Source: a virus. Taken from it: a stretch of 58,981 bases of DNA. The DNA lies in the IMG/VR virus record IMGVR_UViG_3300037189_019531, positions 1 to 58,981 of that record. One strand, written 5' to 3'. A program made the position numbers and the translations under genes. The notes under the pieces were generated by a model. The model had not been told where the DNA came from and made no database searches. It was given only the letters and a program-made list of their open reading frames with translations. Positions 1-8,136 of this stretch are shown here, piece by piece. Numbering within the stretch: the first letter of the stretch is position 1; each line of letters opens with the position of its first letter.

Positions 1-43
1 CTACATCGACCTCCCATCCTAATTCTTCTCCGTAATTTTTCAT
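1..43 (-). CDS. 5' end of an unidentified gene cut by the left edge
   Basis: An ATG at 43-41 on the minus strand opens a frame reading MKNYGEELGWEVDV before the window ends. It starts three bases after the nrdB stop codon, which fits the tight spacing of this operon. Only 14 codons are visible, so no function can be given. It could be a small protein such as a glutaredoxin or another gene that often follows nrdB, but nothing in the visible residues shows this. Confidence 0.4.
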   Translation of the reverse strand, partial: MKNYGEELGWEVDV

Positions 44-46
44 AAT

Positions 47-1060
47 TTAAAATATATCAGACCAATCTTCGTCTTCACCTGGTTTTGAGTAATCGGTAGG
101 TCTCATTGCAAAGAAGTCTGTATGTGTTACTCCTCCTGTTAAGTGATAAAACCATTCTAATTCGTTTGCCGATTCTGTATCATAAGTGAAATACTCATCC
201 CCATCTGTTGTAGGATTATAACCCAATTCTCGTAACTTCTCATTGATTCTTTGTGAAATAAAGTTTTTAAGGTCTTCTTTTTTAAGGTTTTCCAAATCAC
301 CCATTTCAAATATCTTATCAATATAGTTAAACTCCAACCCTTGCATAATGTGTGCTGCTTGATAGATTGAGGATTTTGCTTCTTCTAACAATTCAGGATA
401 CTCACTACACATATGACGGAATAACTGACAACCCATCTTTGAGTGTAAAGATTCATCTCTAACGCTCCATTTCATTTGTTGTCCAATCCCTTTCAATAGA
501 TTTCTCATTTGAAAAGAATATAATACAGCGAACGAAGAATATAATGCAACGCCTTCCGCAAATGCCGAAAAGATAGCAAGTGAACGAGCAACTTCAACTC
601 TCGCTTTTGGATTAGTATCTAAATCTTTTGGGGTCCAATCTGCGGATGTATTAGTTAATAATTCAAATCTTTCTTTCATTGCTTCATCATGTAAGAATCC
701 TTCAAAGTCATCTAATCCCAATGTTTCATTTAAATATGAATACGCAATTGAGTGAATTGTTTCTTGTGAACCAAACGCCATTGCCATTTGTCTAATCTCA
801 TGCTTTGGAAACCATTTAGTAACCATACCAGTCCAATAGTCCGATACAGCACATTCAGTTTGTGCAAAACCTAAAAGTATATTACCTACTAAGTGTTTTT
901 CCGATTCATTTAAATTTTCATTCCAATCTTTAACATCCCCTTGCATAGGTATTTCGGTATGTAACCAAAACGCTTGCATTTGCTTTAACCACCCTTCATT
1001 ATAATAATCAGGATATTCAAATGGTTTAAACGGTATTCTCTCCGTAAATAATTTACTCAT
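47..1060 (-). CDS. nrdB: Class Ia ribonucleotide reductase small subunit
   Basis: This 337-residue protein is the radical-carrying beta subunit of aerobic ribonucleotide reductase, which with NrdA converts ribonucleoside diphosphates to deoxyribonucleotides in the cytoplasm. The di-iron ligands can be placed from spacing: E69, E100 and H103 (in ETIH), E169, and E203/H206 (in ESLH). Y107, seven residues after E100, is the expected radical tyrosine. The acidic tail ending DWSDIF is the type that docks into NrdA. Length matches phage and bacterial homologues. NrdA is not in the window; it presumably lies to the left or elsewhere. The gene sits at the downstream end of the replication block, 14 bases after the gp41 helicase stop. 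The ATG is supported by an A/T-rich leader without a Shine-Dalgarno box. I see no missing catalytic residue. Confidence 0.95.
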   Translation of the reverse strand: MSKLFTERIPFKPFEYPDYYNEGWLKQMQAFWLHTEIPMQGDVKDWNENLNESEKHLVGNILLGFAQTECAVSDYWTGMVTKWFPKHEIRQMAMAFGSQETIHSIAYSYLNETLGLDDFEGFLHDEAMKERFELLTNTSADWTPKDLDTNPKARVEVARSLAIFSAFAEGVALYSSFAVLYSFQMRNLLKGIGQQMKWSVRDESLHSKMGCQLFRHMCSEYPELLEEAKSSIYQAAHIMQGLEFNYIDKIFEMGDLENLKKEDLKNFISQRINEKLRELGYNPTTDGDEYFTYDTESANELEWFYHLTGGVTHTDFFAMRPTDYSKPGEDEDWSDIF

Positions 1061-1074
1061 GTTATCTATTTAAT

Positions 1075-2454
1075 TTATTTTTTTAGTAATTCTTGTCTCT
1101 TCTTATATAAATCAGCAGCTCTGTTTACATTATTCTGAGCCACTTGTTGTTCGTGTCCTAATAATGTGCTTTGTGATTCGGTATCAATAATTAGCATCTC
1201 ATTGTTAAATTTACAATTTGAGAATACCACACCGTCACGTCCAATACGAGATTTGATTAATGATAATGTTGCTAAGTTATGTTCTTTTTGTTCTAATGTT
1301 TTACCAATCGACATAATAACGTGGGCAATTTGTGCTTTCTTGATTGAACCACCCATTTGGTCTCCTGTTACAACTTCGCTTGAAATTGATTCACGATTAC
1401 CTTGTGTTGCTGTCCAAACTGCAATATCAAACTCGCCTGTCATTGATTCTAAACTTCTCATAATTGAACCTTCGCCTTTCCATTCTTCACCTAATGCCGT
1501 TCTTTCAGGACTAATACAGTCAACATAGTCAATGATTAACAAATCTAATTTAAAACCGTCAGAGTTTAATTTTCTGATTTTGTTTTTAATTTCAGATATT
1601 GTAACATTATCACTTGGCAATTTTAAAAGCTTTAAGTTACCCTTTGAACGAGACTGATGCTCTTCAACAATTCTCATTACCTCTTCCTTATTTTCAGGTT
1701 GTTGGTCAGGTGCAATATTAGACCAAATAGTGTAATGCTTTCTTTTAATGTTACCCGGATTATCCTCAAAAAATATTTGAAGAACATTATAATCATTATT
1801 GTATGCTGTATTAGCAATTTTGGTAAGTATTGTTGTTTTACCAGTTCCAGTTGGTGCTAATACCACTCCTAATTCACCTCTACCTAAACCACCATTTAAA
1901 AGGTTATCAATACCTGTTATACCTGTTGGTATTGGATGTCTGTTATCCTTTTCTAAAGCCGATTCAATGTCGTGGAATACATCCGTAGCATCTTCACCAG
2001 ATATGCCAACCTGAAGCGCTTTTTGGATGATTTCTTCGATTTTGTTATACGATTCAAACTCACCTTGTTCGATGATGTTTTGAACATTTTTTAACTCTCT
2101 TCTTAAGTTTTGTTGTTTACAAAAATTAAGTGCAGTATCCTTAACTAAATCGGATTGTTGCTCGTTGTTTTGTATTTGTTCTAAAGTATCTAAATGTGCT
2201 CTGGTTGATGTTGTATCGCCATTTTCAGCCATTATCTTTTGTGAAATTGAAGGATAGTCTGGTATCTTTTTGTAAGACTTATACAATTCCTTCAAATTCT
2301 CCATTATATATTTGAAAGAGGCGTTATCAAAAAATTTGCTTTCAATCACGTCAATAATTGTTTCACCATATTTTCTATCTTCAATTATTGCTTTTATTAG
2401 CGATTGTTGGAATGAAAATCCTAATCTCCCGAAATTTTTTTCTTCTGTTATCAT
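1075..2454 (-). CDS. 41: Replicative DnaB-family helicase (T4 gp41 type)
   Basis: A 459-residue hexameric 5'-3' DNA helicase that unwinds the replication fork and, in T4, works with primase gp61 and loader gp59. The N-terminal ~160 residues are helical, as in the DnaB N-terminal domain. The RecA-like C-terminal domain carries Walker A APTGTGKTT at about 200-208 and Walker B LLIID near 305-309, followed by a conserved QMGGS segment that belongs to the DnaB-type core. The gene lies between nrdB and a small hypothetical, all on the minus strand with gaps of about 12-14 bases, so it is probably co-transcribed with them. Primase and loader genes were not recognised here. The family call is firm; the T4 name rests on the T4-like context. 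Confidence 0.92.
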   Translation of the reverse strand: MITEEKNFGRLGFSFQQSLIKAIIEDRKYGETIIDVIESKFFDNASFKYIMENLKELYKSYKKIPDYPSISQKIMAENGDTTSTRAHLDTLEQIQNNEQQSDLVKDTALNFCKQQNLRRELKNVQNIIEQGEFESYNKIEEIIQKALQVGISGEDATDVFHDIESALEKDNRHPIPTGITGIDNLLNGGLGRGELGVVLAPTGTGKTTILTKIANTAYNNDYNVLQIFFEDNPGNIKRKHYTIWSNIAPDQQPENKEEVMRIVEEHQSRSKGNLKLLKLPSDNVTISEIKNKIRKLNSDGFKLDLLIIDYVDCISPERTALGEEWKGEGSIMRSLESMTGEFDIAVWTATQGNRESISSEVVTGDQMGGSIKKAQIAHVIMSIGKTLEQKEHNLATLSLIKSRIGRDGVVFSNCKFNNEMLIIDTESQSTLLGHEQQVAQNNVNRAADLYKKRQELLKK

Positions 2455-2465
2455 GTTTGTTTTTA

Positions 2466-2915
2466 TTATAATTCGTATTGTAAATAAGTTGTTTCCAATT
2501 CTTCTGAAGACAAAATGTCAGTCAAGTCTGTCAATATAGTCTTAAGTCTCGGTCTGATGTCCACGGCATATCTAACCTTTGGGTGGTAGTAATAAGCGGG
2601 GAACATCCTTTGAATAAATACGTCCTCTCCTATCTTAATTTCCAATAAAAATTCTTCTTTTTCATTGATTTTTGAATCTTCCACATTTTCAAAATTTAGG
2701 ATATAATTTTGATTTTCGCATAGATAATTGGAACTTTTTATTTTTAAATCCTCACTAATATCCTCACAAATATTTTTTACATAATAATGTAAATCCATAC
2801 TTCTGCGAGCAGCAGGATTGTGGTCTTTGACATTGAAAAATCGTTGACAAATAATGTTACCGTCTAATGATAACAAGAACTCAAATTTTGTGATGTCTAA
2901 CTGTTGATTACTCAT
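2466..2915 (-). CDS. Hypothetical protein with an internal domain duplication
   Basis: A 149-residue protein I do not recognise. It is built of two similar halves: residues about 11-58 and 87-136 both run FLL, a short beta-rich stretch, QRFF or QRMF, an aromatic/His/Pro/Arg-rich loop, then D-x-R or DLHYYVK and a helix ending in an Ile/Leu-Asp/Glu pattern. The linker between the halves is acidic and Asn-rich. It overlaps the start of its upstream neighbour, the FEN nuclease gene, by eight bases and is followed 11 bases later by the helicase gene, so it belongs to the replication operon. The position suggests a replisome accessory role such as a loader or regulator, but no motif proves that. 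Confidence 0.75.
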   Translation of the reverse strand: MSNQQLDITKFEFLLSLDGNIICQRFFNVKDHNPAARRSMDLHYYVKNICEDISEDLKIKSSNYLCENQNYILNFENVEDSKINEKEEFLLEIKIGEDVFIQRMFPAYYYHPKVRYAVDIRPRLKTILTDLTDILSSEELETTYLQYEL

Positions 2916-3939
2916 AATTTTTAATTTTAATCATTTTTTTTTTATTATTATTATTTTTTTCTTTTCTTGTTAACCTAAGGAATGGGTCTAAAAAATTAAT
3001 CCATCCGTCTTCTGATTTAGGTAGGAGATTAAACAAGCCGTCGTCCTTCATCATTTTCATGGCATTTTTATAGGACCTACCTTCTTGCTCTAATATTTCA
3101 TTAATTAATAGCGTGATAACTTCTTTTGCTTCATCAGTTAAAAGTGGCTCCTCCAAACTTACAATACGATTGTTTATATCGAAAAATTCTTCACCTAATA
3201 CGCCGTGCTTTGTTACTCCTGTAAGTAAATTTGCAACTGACTTATTATACTTGTCAGCTTCAAAAATCGCGTTACATTTGTCTTTTACTTGTTGGACAGA
3301 TAAGTGCTCTGTCTTTAGTTCAGGGATTAAAGATAAAAACCTTCTAACTCCCATTCCTCTTATGCCTGCAATATTGTCTGAATTGTCCCCACATAACATT
3401 TTAACAATTTTAACATTTTCAATTAAAATCTCTTCGTGGTCATAAACAATCGTATCGTTCTGTTTGTAAAGTTTTTGATGTGATGGGTTGTAAATTTGTG
3501 TTGTTGGTGAAACCAATTGTGTTAAATCCCCATCGGATGAATAAACTATTTTGTTTTCTTTGTTTGAATTTTGTGTATAATAAGCAATGCAATCGTCGGT
3601 TTCACATTGTTCAAATTCACCTTGTCTAACGTAAAGTTCTTCAAGATATTCTTTGATTCTATGTCTTTGGTATTGATACGAATTTAATTCTTCCTCGGTT
3701 CTTATTCTTTCCTTTCTATTTTCTTTATAGTAGGGGTAGATTTTTTTACGGCTTAATGCCCCGTCTTTACCATCCCAAAAGACAACGATTTTATCTAAAT
3801 GGTGTTTTTCAAATTCTCTCCTAAGAGTATTAAGAAAATGAAAAATTCCTCCAATATGTTGTCCCTTATAAAAGGCATTTTTGTAGCCGTAAAAACCAAT
3901 TGTGAGTAAATTGTCTCCATCTACTAATAAAACCGACAT
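2908..3939 (-). CDS. rnh: 5'-3' exonuclease / flap endonuclease (T4 RNase H type)
   Basis: A 343-residue FEN-family nuclease that removes RNA primers and flaps during lagging-strand synthesis. The N-terminus has the metal-binding LVDGDN motif (D7, D9). Further acidic ligands appear in FWDGKDG, in ETDDCIAYY and in SSDGDLTQL, followed by the helix-hairpin-helix region GDNSDNIAGIRGMG that binds duplex DNA. This order is diagnostic of the PIN/FEN superfamily. The last ~15 residues are an Asn/Lys-rich low-complexity tail, from an A-rich tract at 2930-2965. The gene sits between uvsX and the duplicated-domain hypothetical, with which it overlaps by eight bases. Length is close to that of T4 RNase H (305) with an extended tail. 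Confidence 0.9.
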   Translation of the reverse strand: MSVLLVDGDNLLTIGFYGYKNAFYKGQHIGGIFHFLNTLRREFEKHHLDKIVVFWDGKDGALSRKKIYPYYKENRKERIRTEEELNSYQYQRHRIKEYLEELYVRQGEFEQCETDDCIAYYTQNSNKENKIVYSSDGDLTQLVSPTTQIYNPSHQKLYKQNDTIVYDHEEILIENVKIVKMLCGDNSDNIAGIRGMGVRRFLSLIPELKTEHLSVQQVKDKCNAIFEADKYNKSVANLLTGVTKHGVLGEEFFDINNRIVSLEEPLLTDEAKEVITLLINEILEQEGRSYKNAMKMMKDDGLFNLLPKSEDGWINFLDPFLRLTRKEKNNNNKKKMIKIKNYE

Positions 3940-3954
3940 TTTAAATTTTGTTTA

Positions 3955-4959
3955 TTATTCTTCAATATTGTCTTCTTCGTTTTCAAATAATTCAAGAGGA
4001 GTTATGTTACCCATACTGTCCTTCCAATTTTTTGAATATTCTTTCTTGTATTCCTCTAAAGCTTCTTTTGTATCATCAATATAACCCGTTGGAACGGCAA
4101 TCACCTTACCGTCTTTATATTGTAAACCATTTACGTGGTTTTTTAATACTGAGATTTTAGTTCTGATAGCAAATGCAACTTTTCTTCCGTCTTTAGTTGC
4201 GTCAATATGATTGATACCCGCTTTCTTTTGATTACCAAATAAGAATACAAATGATGATGCTAACCATAATGCTTCACCACCTTTTGCTTTGATTTCAGGT
4301 TGTCCAAATGGATTATCTGGTAAATCTACCCAAGGTTGGTTAACAACAATCAATGTGCTGTATAATGGGTTTTCTTTTGTTGGATAATCTTCTTTTTTAG
4401 ATTTTGAAATTCTTGAATGAAGACCCATACCAATTTTGTCAGCTAAGGCTGCAGCATTATGTTGCTTACCACCTTTACCTTCAAATGTCATCTTACAAGG
4501 AACAGAACCAACTGAGTCCCATAAGAATAAAATTGATTGGTCTAAATCTCCTTTTTCTTGAGCATCTAATACTTCGTTCATGAAGTCAGTAATTTGCTCA
4601 ATATATTCAAAGCTATCGTTAAAAATGAAGTCTCCAACCCATTCACCATTCTCATCTTTTTCTGCTTGTAATCCTAATTGAACGGCGTGTTCCCAATTCC
4701 ATTTCTTTTCAGTAATAATGAATACAGGAAGATGACCTTTCTTTTGTGCATCTGCCGCAGCTAAAATTAATGCAGTTGTTTTGGATGTATTAGAGTGACC
4801 TAACAACATATTAATACCACCCATAATAGGACCCGGTAAACCTGTTGCTCTTAAAAAAGCCTCACCGCAATTATAAAAACTTGCTTCTTTATATTTTGTT
4901 GTCGATGAGAATTTTTTCTTTATGTCGTCCGAATTAAATTTATTTTTCTTTATACCCAT
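3955..4959 (-). CDS. uvsX: RecA-family recombinase UvsX
   Basis: A 334-residue strand-exchange protein for recombination-dependent replication and repair; it forms filaments on single-stranded DNA and is expected to displace gp32. Walker A is GHSNTSKTT at 54-62, in which the usual Gly before Lys is Ser. T4 UvsX also departs from the RecA consensus at this position, so this supports the phage-type assignment. Walker B is LFLWD at about 144-148, followed by SVGSVP, a RecA-like feature. A segment around 210-230 (VNQPW, then a KAKGGEALW segment) fits the DNA-binding loop region. The tail is strongly acidic. It lies directly downstream of the gp32 gene and upstream of the FEN nuclease, as expected for a recombination/replication operon. 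Confidence 0.88.
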   Translation of the reverse strand: MGIKKNKFNSDDIKKKFSSTTKYKEASFYNCGEAFLRATGLPGPIMGGINMLLGHSNTSKTTALILAAADAQKKGHLPVFIITEKKWNWEHAVQLGLQAEKDENGEWVGDFIFNDSFEYIEQITDFMNEVLDAQEKGDLDQSILFLWDSVGSVPCKMTFEGKGGKQHNAAALADKIGMGLHSRISKSKKEDYPTKENPLYSTLIVVNQPWVDLPDNPFGQPEIKAKGGEALWLASSFVFLFGNQKKAGINHIDATKDGRKVAFAIRTKISVLKNHVNGLQYKDGKVIAVPTGYIDDTKEALEEYKKEYSKNWKDSMGNITPLELFENEEDNIEE

Positions 4960-5014
4960 AAAATTGTTTTTAAAAATGGGGTTTCTGACGTTATCTCCAC
5001 CCCTCCATTAATAA

Positions 5015-5860
5015 TTAGAACGGTAAGTCCTCGTCCGCTTCGTCGTTTTCTTGTGGGTCCTCAACAGTTGTTACTGTTTTTTGTGGTGCACCTAAAGTTT
5101 CTTCAGCTTGTGAGTTTGAAACCCATTTACCTGTAACTGAATCCCAACGTGGAACTTCACCTTTAGCAACCATGTCAAGATAATCTTCACTCTTTTTAGA
5201 GTAAACATCAGACCAAGTTGCAGGATCTTCAACCCATGTTTTTGCAACATTTGCGTCCGCATGTAATGGACTTGGGTCTTCAGGAATTACTGAATTGATT
5301 GTTGTGTATTCTTTACCTGTTCCTGCTTTAGTTAAAGATAAAAATAAAGTTAAATCTCTACCTGTTTCAGGGTGGGTAATGTCACCTTTCTTTTGGAAGA
5401 TTGGGAAAATCTTGTCTAAGATACCATCTTGTTTAACATTGTTTTTAAATCTCCAAAACTTAGGACCATCTTCTTCGTGGTCTCTATCGATTACCTTAAC
5501 AATAAAAAACTTGCGAGAACGATATTGACGAGCTAACTCTCTGTCAGCTTCAATACCTGTCATACTTAAAGCTTCTCTAACTTCATTTAAAGGAGAACGC
5601 TTCCCTTCTTGAGCAGGGTCGTATAATTTTGTCCATTTACCATCCACTTGGATTTCATGGAAATTTACCTCTTTAAATGGTGATGAACCATCACTTGTAG
5701 GTAAAATACGGATACGTCTTTCTTCATTTCTTACCCCTTTAGGTAATACTGTTGTGAAATAACGTTTTAATCTGTCTTCTTGAGACATCTTGTTTGCGCT
5801 GCCGCTTGCGGCGTTTTTGTTTTTCTCGTATTGAGCGAGAACTGCATCAAATGTTGACAT
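5015..5860 (-). CDS. 32: Single-stranded DNA-binding protein (T4 gp32 type)
   Basis: A 281-residue helix-destabilising protein that coats single-stranded DNA at the fork and recruits UvsX, the helicase loader and polymerase. It shows a basic N-terminal region (QEDRLKRYF, residues ~27-35), a central beta-rich OB-fold with many aromatic residues (KFFIVKVIDR, FWRFKNN) and a strongly acidic C-terminus ending DEADEDLPF, the typical protein-interaction tail. There is no cysteine anywhere in the protein, so the His-Cys3 zinc site of T4 gp32 cannot exist here. The gene is the first of the replication block and lies upstream of uvsX. Its 5' region overlaps an ATATTTATA-like A/T motif and the terminator of the preceding operon. 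Confidence 0.85.
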   Translation of the reverse strand: MSTFDAVLAQYEKNKNAASGSANKMSQEDRLKRYFTTVLPKGVRNEERRIRILPTSDGSSPFKEVNFHEIQVDGKWTKLYDPAQEGKRSPLNEVREALSMTGIEADRELARQYRSRKFFIVKVIDRDHEEDGPKFWRFKNNVKQDGILDKIFPIFQKKGDITHPETGRDLTLFLSLTKAGTGKEYTTINSVIPEDPSPLHADANVAKTWVEDPATWSDVYSKKSEDYLDMVAKGEVPRWDSVTGKWVSNSQAEETLGAPQKTVTTVEDPQENDEADEDLPF

Positions 5861-5904
5861 AATAAAAAATTTTAATTAGAAAATTGTTATAAGAAAATAT
5901 AAAT

Positions 5905-5931
5905 AAAAAAACCCGAATTAAAAAATCCGGG
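5905..5931 (-). terminator. Rho-independent terminator of the tail operon
   Basis: On the minus strand an 8-bp stem (CCCGGATT with AATTCGGG, one G-U pair) and a T4 loop are followed by seven T residues. It lies about 28 bases after the stop codon of the LamG gene, so it ends the long minus-strand tail transcript before the gp32 gene. Confidence 0.8.
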
Positions 5932-5959
5932 CTTAATTATTTTAAATGTATTTTTGTTA

Positions 5960-6835
5960 TTAGAATGGTGACTCAGGCCCCCATGTTGTATTGAAGTTTG
6001 TCAATGTATTGATTCCCGTTGAATCCACCACAGGGTTCGCAGGAGAACCACCTAATAATAATAACTTAGTTTGTGGTAATACTGTCAATGGTGAGCTTGG
6101 TCTTGTAAAGTTTGAGCTGTAAACCGCTGAATTTGTCCAACGGAAGTTAGTAATTTTACCAGGGAATCCATCACCCGCTGACAATCCATCCGCACCAATA
6201 AAGAAGTCATATGTTGCTCCACTTATTGTAACAGCATTAGATTGTGCTGTTCCTACTTGTGTTCCATCGATATAACATTTAGTTGAACCTGAAGTTCTTA
6301 CAAGCGCAACATGTATCCAAGTATTTTGATATGTCTTTCCTATAGCATATGCATTTCCTCCTGGCCATGTATATATGCTATTTCCTTCAATACTAACACC
6401 ATATTTTGGTGTTGTATCAGGACCAATAGAGAACACTCTTGGGTGTGATGTTAATTGTGTTTGATATTGGAACCACTCTACTGTGAAGTCATCATTTCCT
6501 GGTAACCATGTTGCAATAGTTGCTCTTGGTGCTGAAACGTATGAACCATTGTTAGTCGGGTCTTGTCCGTTAAATAATATTGTTCCTGAACTTGCTGCAG
6601 GTCCGCCCCAATTGATTGAATATTCAGAAAGTGTCCCCATAAATTCATTTAGTTTGGTTACATTATAACCATATGTTGTTCTTAACACATAGGCCATGTT
6701 ATCGTCCATGGTTTTTTCATTTGCATAAACAGTGTATGAACCGGATAATGTTGCACCAGTTATTAAATTGTTTATATATGATAAGGTTCCCCTTGTTGTG
6801 CTAGATGCAGATGCTGCTGCTGATCCTGATATCAT
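5960..6835 (-). CDS. LamG/concanavalin-type lectin-domain virion protein
   Basis: A 291-residue protein with a Ser/Ala/Thr-rich start and, from about residue 85, a concanavalin A-like (laminin G type) beta-sandwich. Typical signatures are FTVEWFQY, the WIHVALVR strand, CYIDGTQVG and FFIGADG, followed by the FPGKITNFRW strand that closes the fold. Such domains bind glycans or serve as structural jelly rolls in phage tail fibres and decorations. It is the last gene of the tail operon, immediately before a strong terminator, which favours a virion adhesin or a tail-associated decoration. No signal peptide is evident. It could alternatively decorate the capsid. The fold assignment is fairly firm; the ligand is unknown. 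Confidence 0.75.
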   Translation of the reverse strand: MISGSAAASASSTTRGTLSYINNLITGATLSGSYTVYANEKTMDDNMAYVLRTTYGYNVTKLNEFMGTLSEYSINWGGPAASSGTILFNGQDPTNNGSYVSAPRATIATWLPGNDDFTVEWFQYQTQLTSHPRVFSIGPDTTPKYGVSIEGNSIYTWPGGNAYAIGKTYQNTWIHVALVRTSGSTKCYIDGTQVGTAQSNAVTISGATYDFFIGADGLSAGDGFPGKITNFRWTNSAVYSSNFTRPSSPLTVLPQTKLLLLGGSPANPVVDSTGINTLTNFNTTWGPESPF

Positions 6836-6848
6836 TTTTAAATTGTTT

Positions 6849-7220
6849 TTATTCTAAAGTTAAAAGATAGTTTAATTTATTAAATAAGCCTAACATTTCG
6901 TCTCTTACGTTTAATAAATTTGTATCCGTTTCTTCAACTTGGTCTGTTATTTGTATTAATGCTTCGCAAACTGTTTTAACCATTGCTTTAGGGTCAAGTT
7001 CACTTAAGTTTGCTAATTTTATTGTATTAGTTTCATCATCTAATTTAAAGCGACCATACTTACCCATTGCTTCTTCAACAAAGGTATCTACCAAATCTAA
7101 TAATTCACCAAATGTATCGTCCAAAGCTTTATGTCTTGCATAACCCTTAGTTTGCCAGTGCATTATTTTTATTTGGCATTGTAGCCCCAAAAAGAAATTT
7201 ACATTAGAACTTAAATTCAT
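6849..7220 (-). CDS. Dps-like ferritin-superfamily protein
   Basis: A 123-residue, all-helical protein that I assign to the Dps/ferritin-like superfamily, as found in some T4-like phages. Near the N-terminus it has IMHWQTKGYARHKALD. Candidate ferroxidase ligands are H21, H30, D34, D45 and E49; relative to E. coli Dps (H51, H63, D67, D78, E82) the spacing is the same after a three-residue deletion in the first loop. If functional it would oxidise and store iron or protect DNA. I chose the ATG at 7220; the frame also has GTG codons up to 7244, but those would overlap the preceding gene by more. Even so it overlaps that gene's end by 17 bases. It lies among virion genes, so it may be packaged or tail-associated; that is inference. 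Confidence 0.7.
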   Translation of the reverse strand: MNLSSNVNFFLGLQCQIKIMHWQTKGYARHKALDDTFGELLDLVDTFVEEAMGKYGRFKLDDETNTIKLANLSELDPKAMVKTVCEALIQITDQVEETDTNLLNVRDEMLGLFNKLNYLLTLE

Positions 7221-7884
7221 CTTCGTTAGTATTATTTTCACCACCGAAGGTGTCTCTTATCATATTATTTGAGTAATCATTAACATCATTCTTAGTTAAC
7301 ACATATTCGTTTTTACCTGTTGCTTGCATTTCAGGTTGCTTTTGTGCAAAGAATTGCTGAGGATTTTGGTTAAACGGATATGAATCCAATGAACGCATCT
7401 CTAATTTCTCTTGTTCTGTTTTTGGTTTCATTTGCTTAACTTCTGAACCTAATTGGTCAATTTTATTAATCAATTGGTCCATAACACCTAACTTACTTTC
7501 TAAATCGTTTAATTTAGAGAATACGTCATCCATTTTGCTTGTTGCTTCAGAATCACCATTTCCTGATTGTTCTTGATGGTTTTTAATACTTTTCACCATA
7601 TCAACTAAATCAGTAATATCTAATTCTTCAGTTTTATCCGCTGCCGGTGCTGCTGCGCCTGCTGCAGGAGGGGGAGTTGCACCACCTGGTGCGGGTGCTG
7701 CTGAAGGGTCAGGTGCTGCCGCTGCTCCTGCCGATGGGTCCGGTGCTGCCGCCGCTGAAGGGTCTGGAGGCGCTGCGCCTGCTGCTGCATCTGGCGGTGC
7801 GTCTTGTTCCATAATCATTTTTTTACCATATTTGTTAATGGCTTTATAACGATTTAATTCTTCTTGTAATTTTTGTTCTAACAT
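7204..7884 (-). CDS. Ala/Pro-rich linker protein with helical ends
   Basis: A 226-residue protein of unknown function. Residues 1-27 form a charged helix (LQEELNRYKAINKYGKK) resembling the terminal peptides seen in several plus-strand genes of this phage. Residues ~28-83 are a low-complexity tract of Ala, Pro, Gly and Asp with the recurrent unit PDPSA; this part is markedly GC-rich compared with its surroundings. Residues ~85-160 look like a coiled coil with DLVDMV, LNDLESKL and INKIDQL heptads. The tail is Asn/Asp-rich. It sits between a 67-residue gene and the Dps-like gene in the tail operon. It could be a scaffold, an internal protein or a chaperone. Confidence 0.75.
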   Translation of the reverse strand: MLEQKLQEELNRYKAINKYGKKMIMEQDAPPDAAAGAAPPDPSAAAAPDPSAGAAAAPDPSAAPAPGGATPPPAAGAAAPAADKTEELDITDLVDMVKSIKNHQEQSGNGDSEATSKMDDVFSKLNDLESKLGVMDQLINKIDQLGSEVKQMKPKTEQEKLEMRSLDSYPFNQNPQQFFAQKQPEMQATGKNEYVLTKNDVNDYSNNMIRDTFGGENNTNEDEFKF

Positions 7885-7887
7885 AGC

Positions 7888-8091
7888 TTAATCTTGTAAT
7901 AATTGTCTACCGTCGTTGGTAATGTATCTTTTATTTATTCTTTCAACTATACCGTCTTTTTCTCTGATTGTATAACATTCGCCTGTCATTAAATCACACT
8001 CTTCTCTTTCCATACCGTCTTGAGATACTCTCTTAACTTGTTTTGGTTGTAAGAATTGATCCATTGCATTGTTTAATCTATTATTTTCCAT
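7888..8091 (-). CDS. Small hypothetical protein of the tail operon
   Basis: A 67-residue protein without recognisable domain. It contains a central acidic/polar segment with two cysteines (MEREECDLMTGECYTIREK) that could form a beta hairpin, followed by a basic stretch. It begins 17 bases downstream of a GATATTTATAT motif and is followed three bases later by the Ala/Pro-rich gene. It may be a small baseplate or assembly factor; nothing more can be said. Confidence 0.65.
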   Translation of the reverse strand: MENNRLNNAMDQFLQPKQVKRVSQDGMEREECDLMTGECYTIREKDGIVERINKRYITNDGRQLLQD

Positions 8092-8107
8092 AATATTCTT
8101 TTTATTA

Positions 8108-8118
8108 ATATAAATATC
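8108..8118 (-). promoter_or_regulatory. Late-type A/T motif before the 67-residue gene
   Basis: The minus strand reads GATATTTATAT, ending 16 bases before the ATG at 8091. The same oriented motif precedes many structural genes in this window. Confidence 0.5.
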
Positions 8119-8136
8119 CCAATAATCTTATTATTT

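Noticed and set aside
1166-2539. Several plus-strand open frames of 67-120 codons opposite the helicase gene
   Set aside because: They are antisense to a firmly assigned gene and lack start context or recognisable composition.
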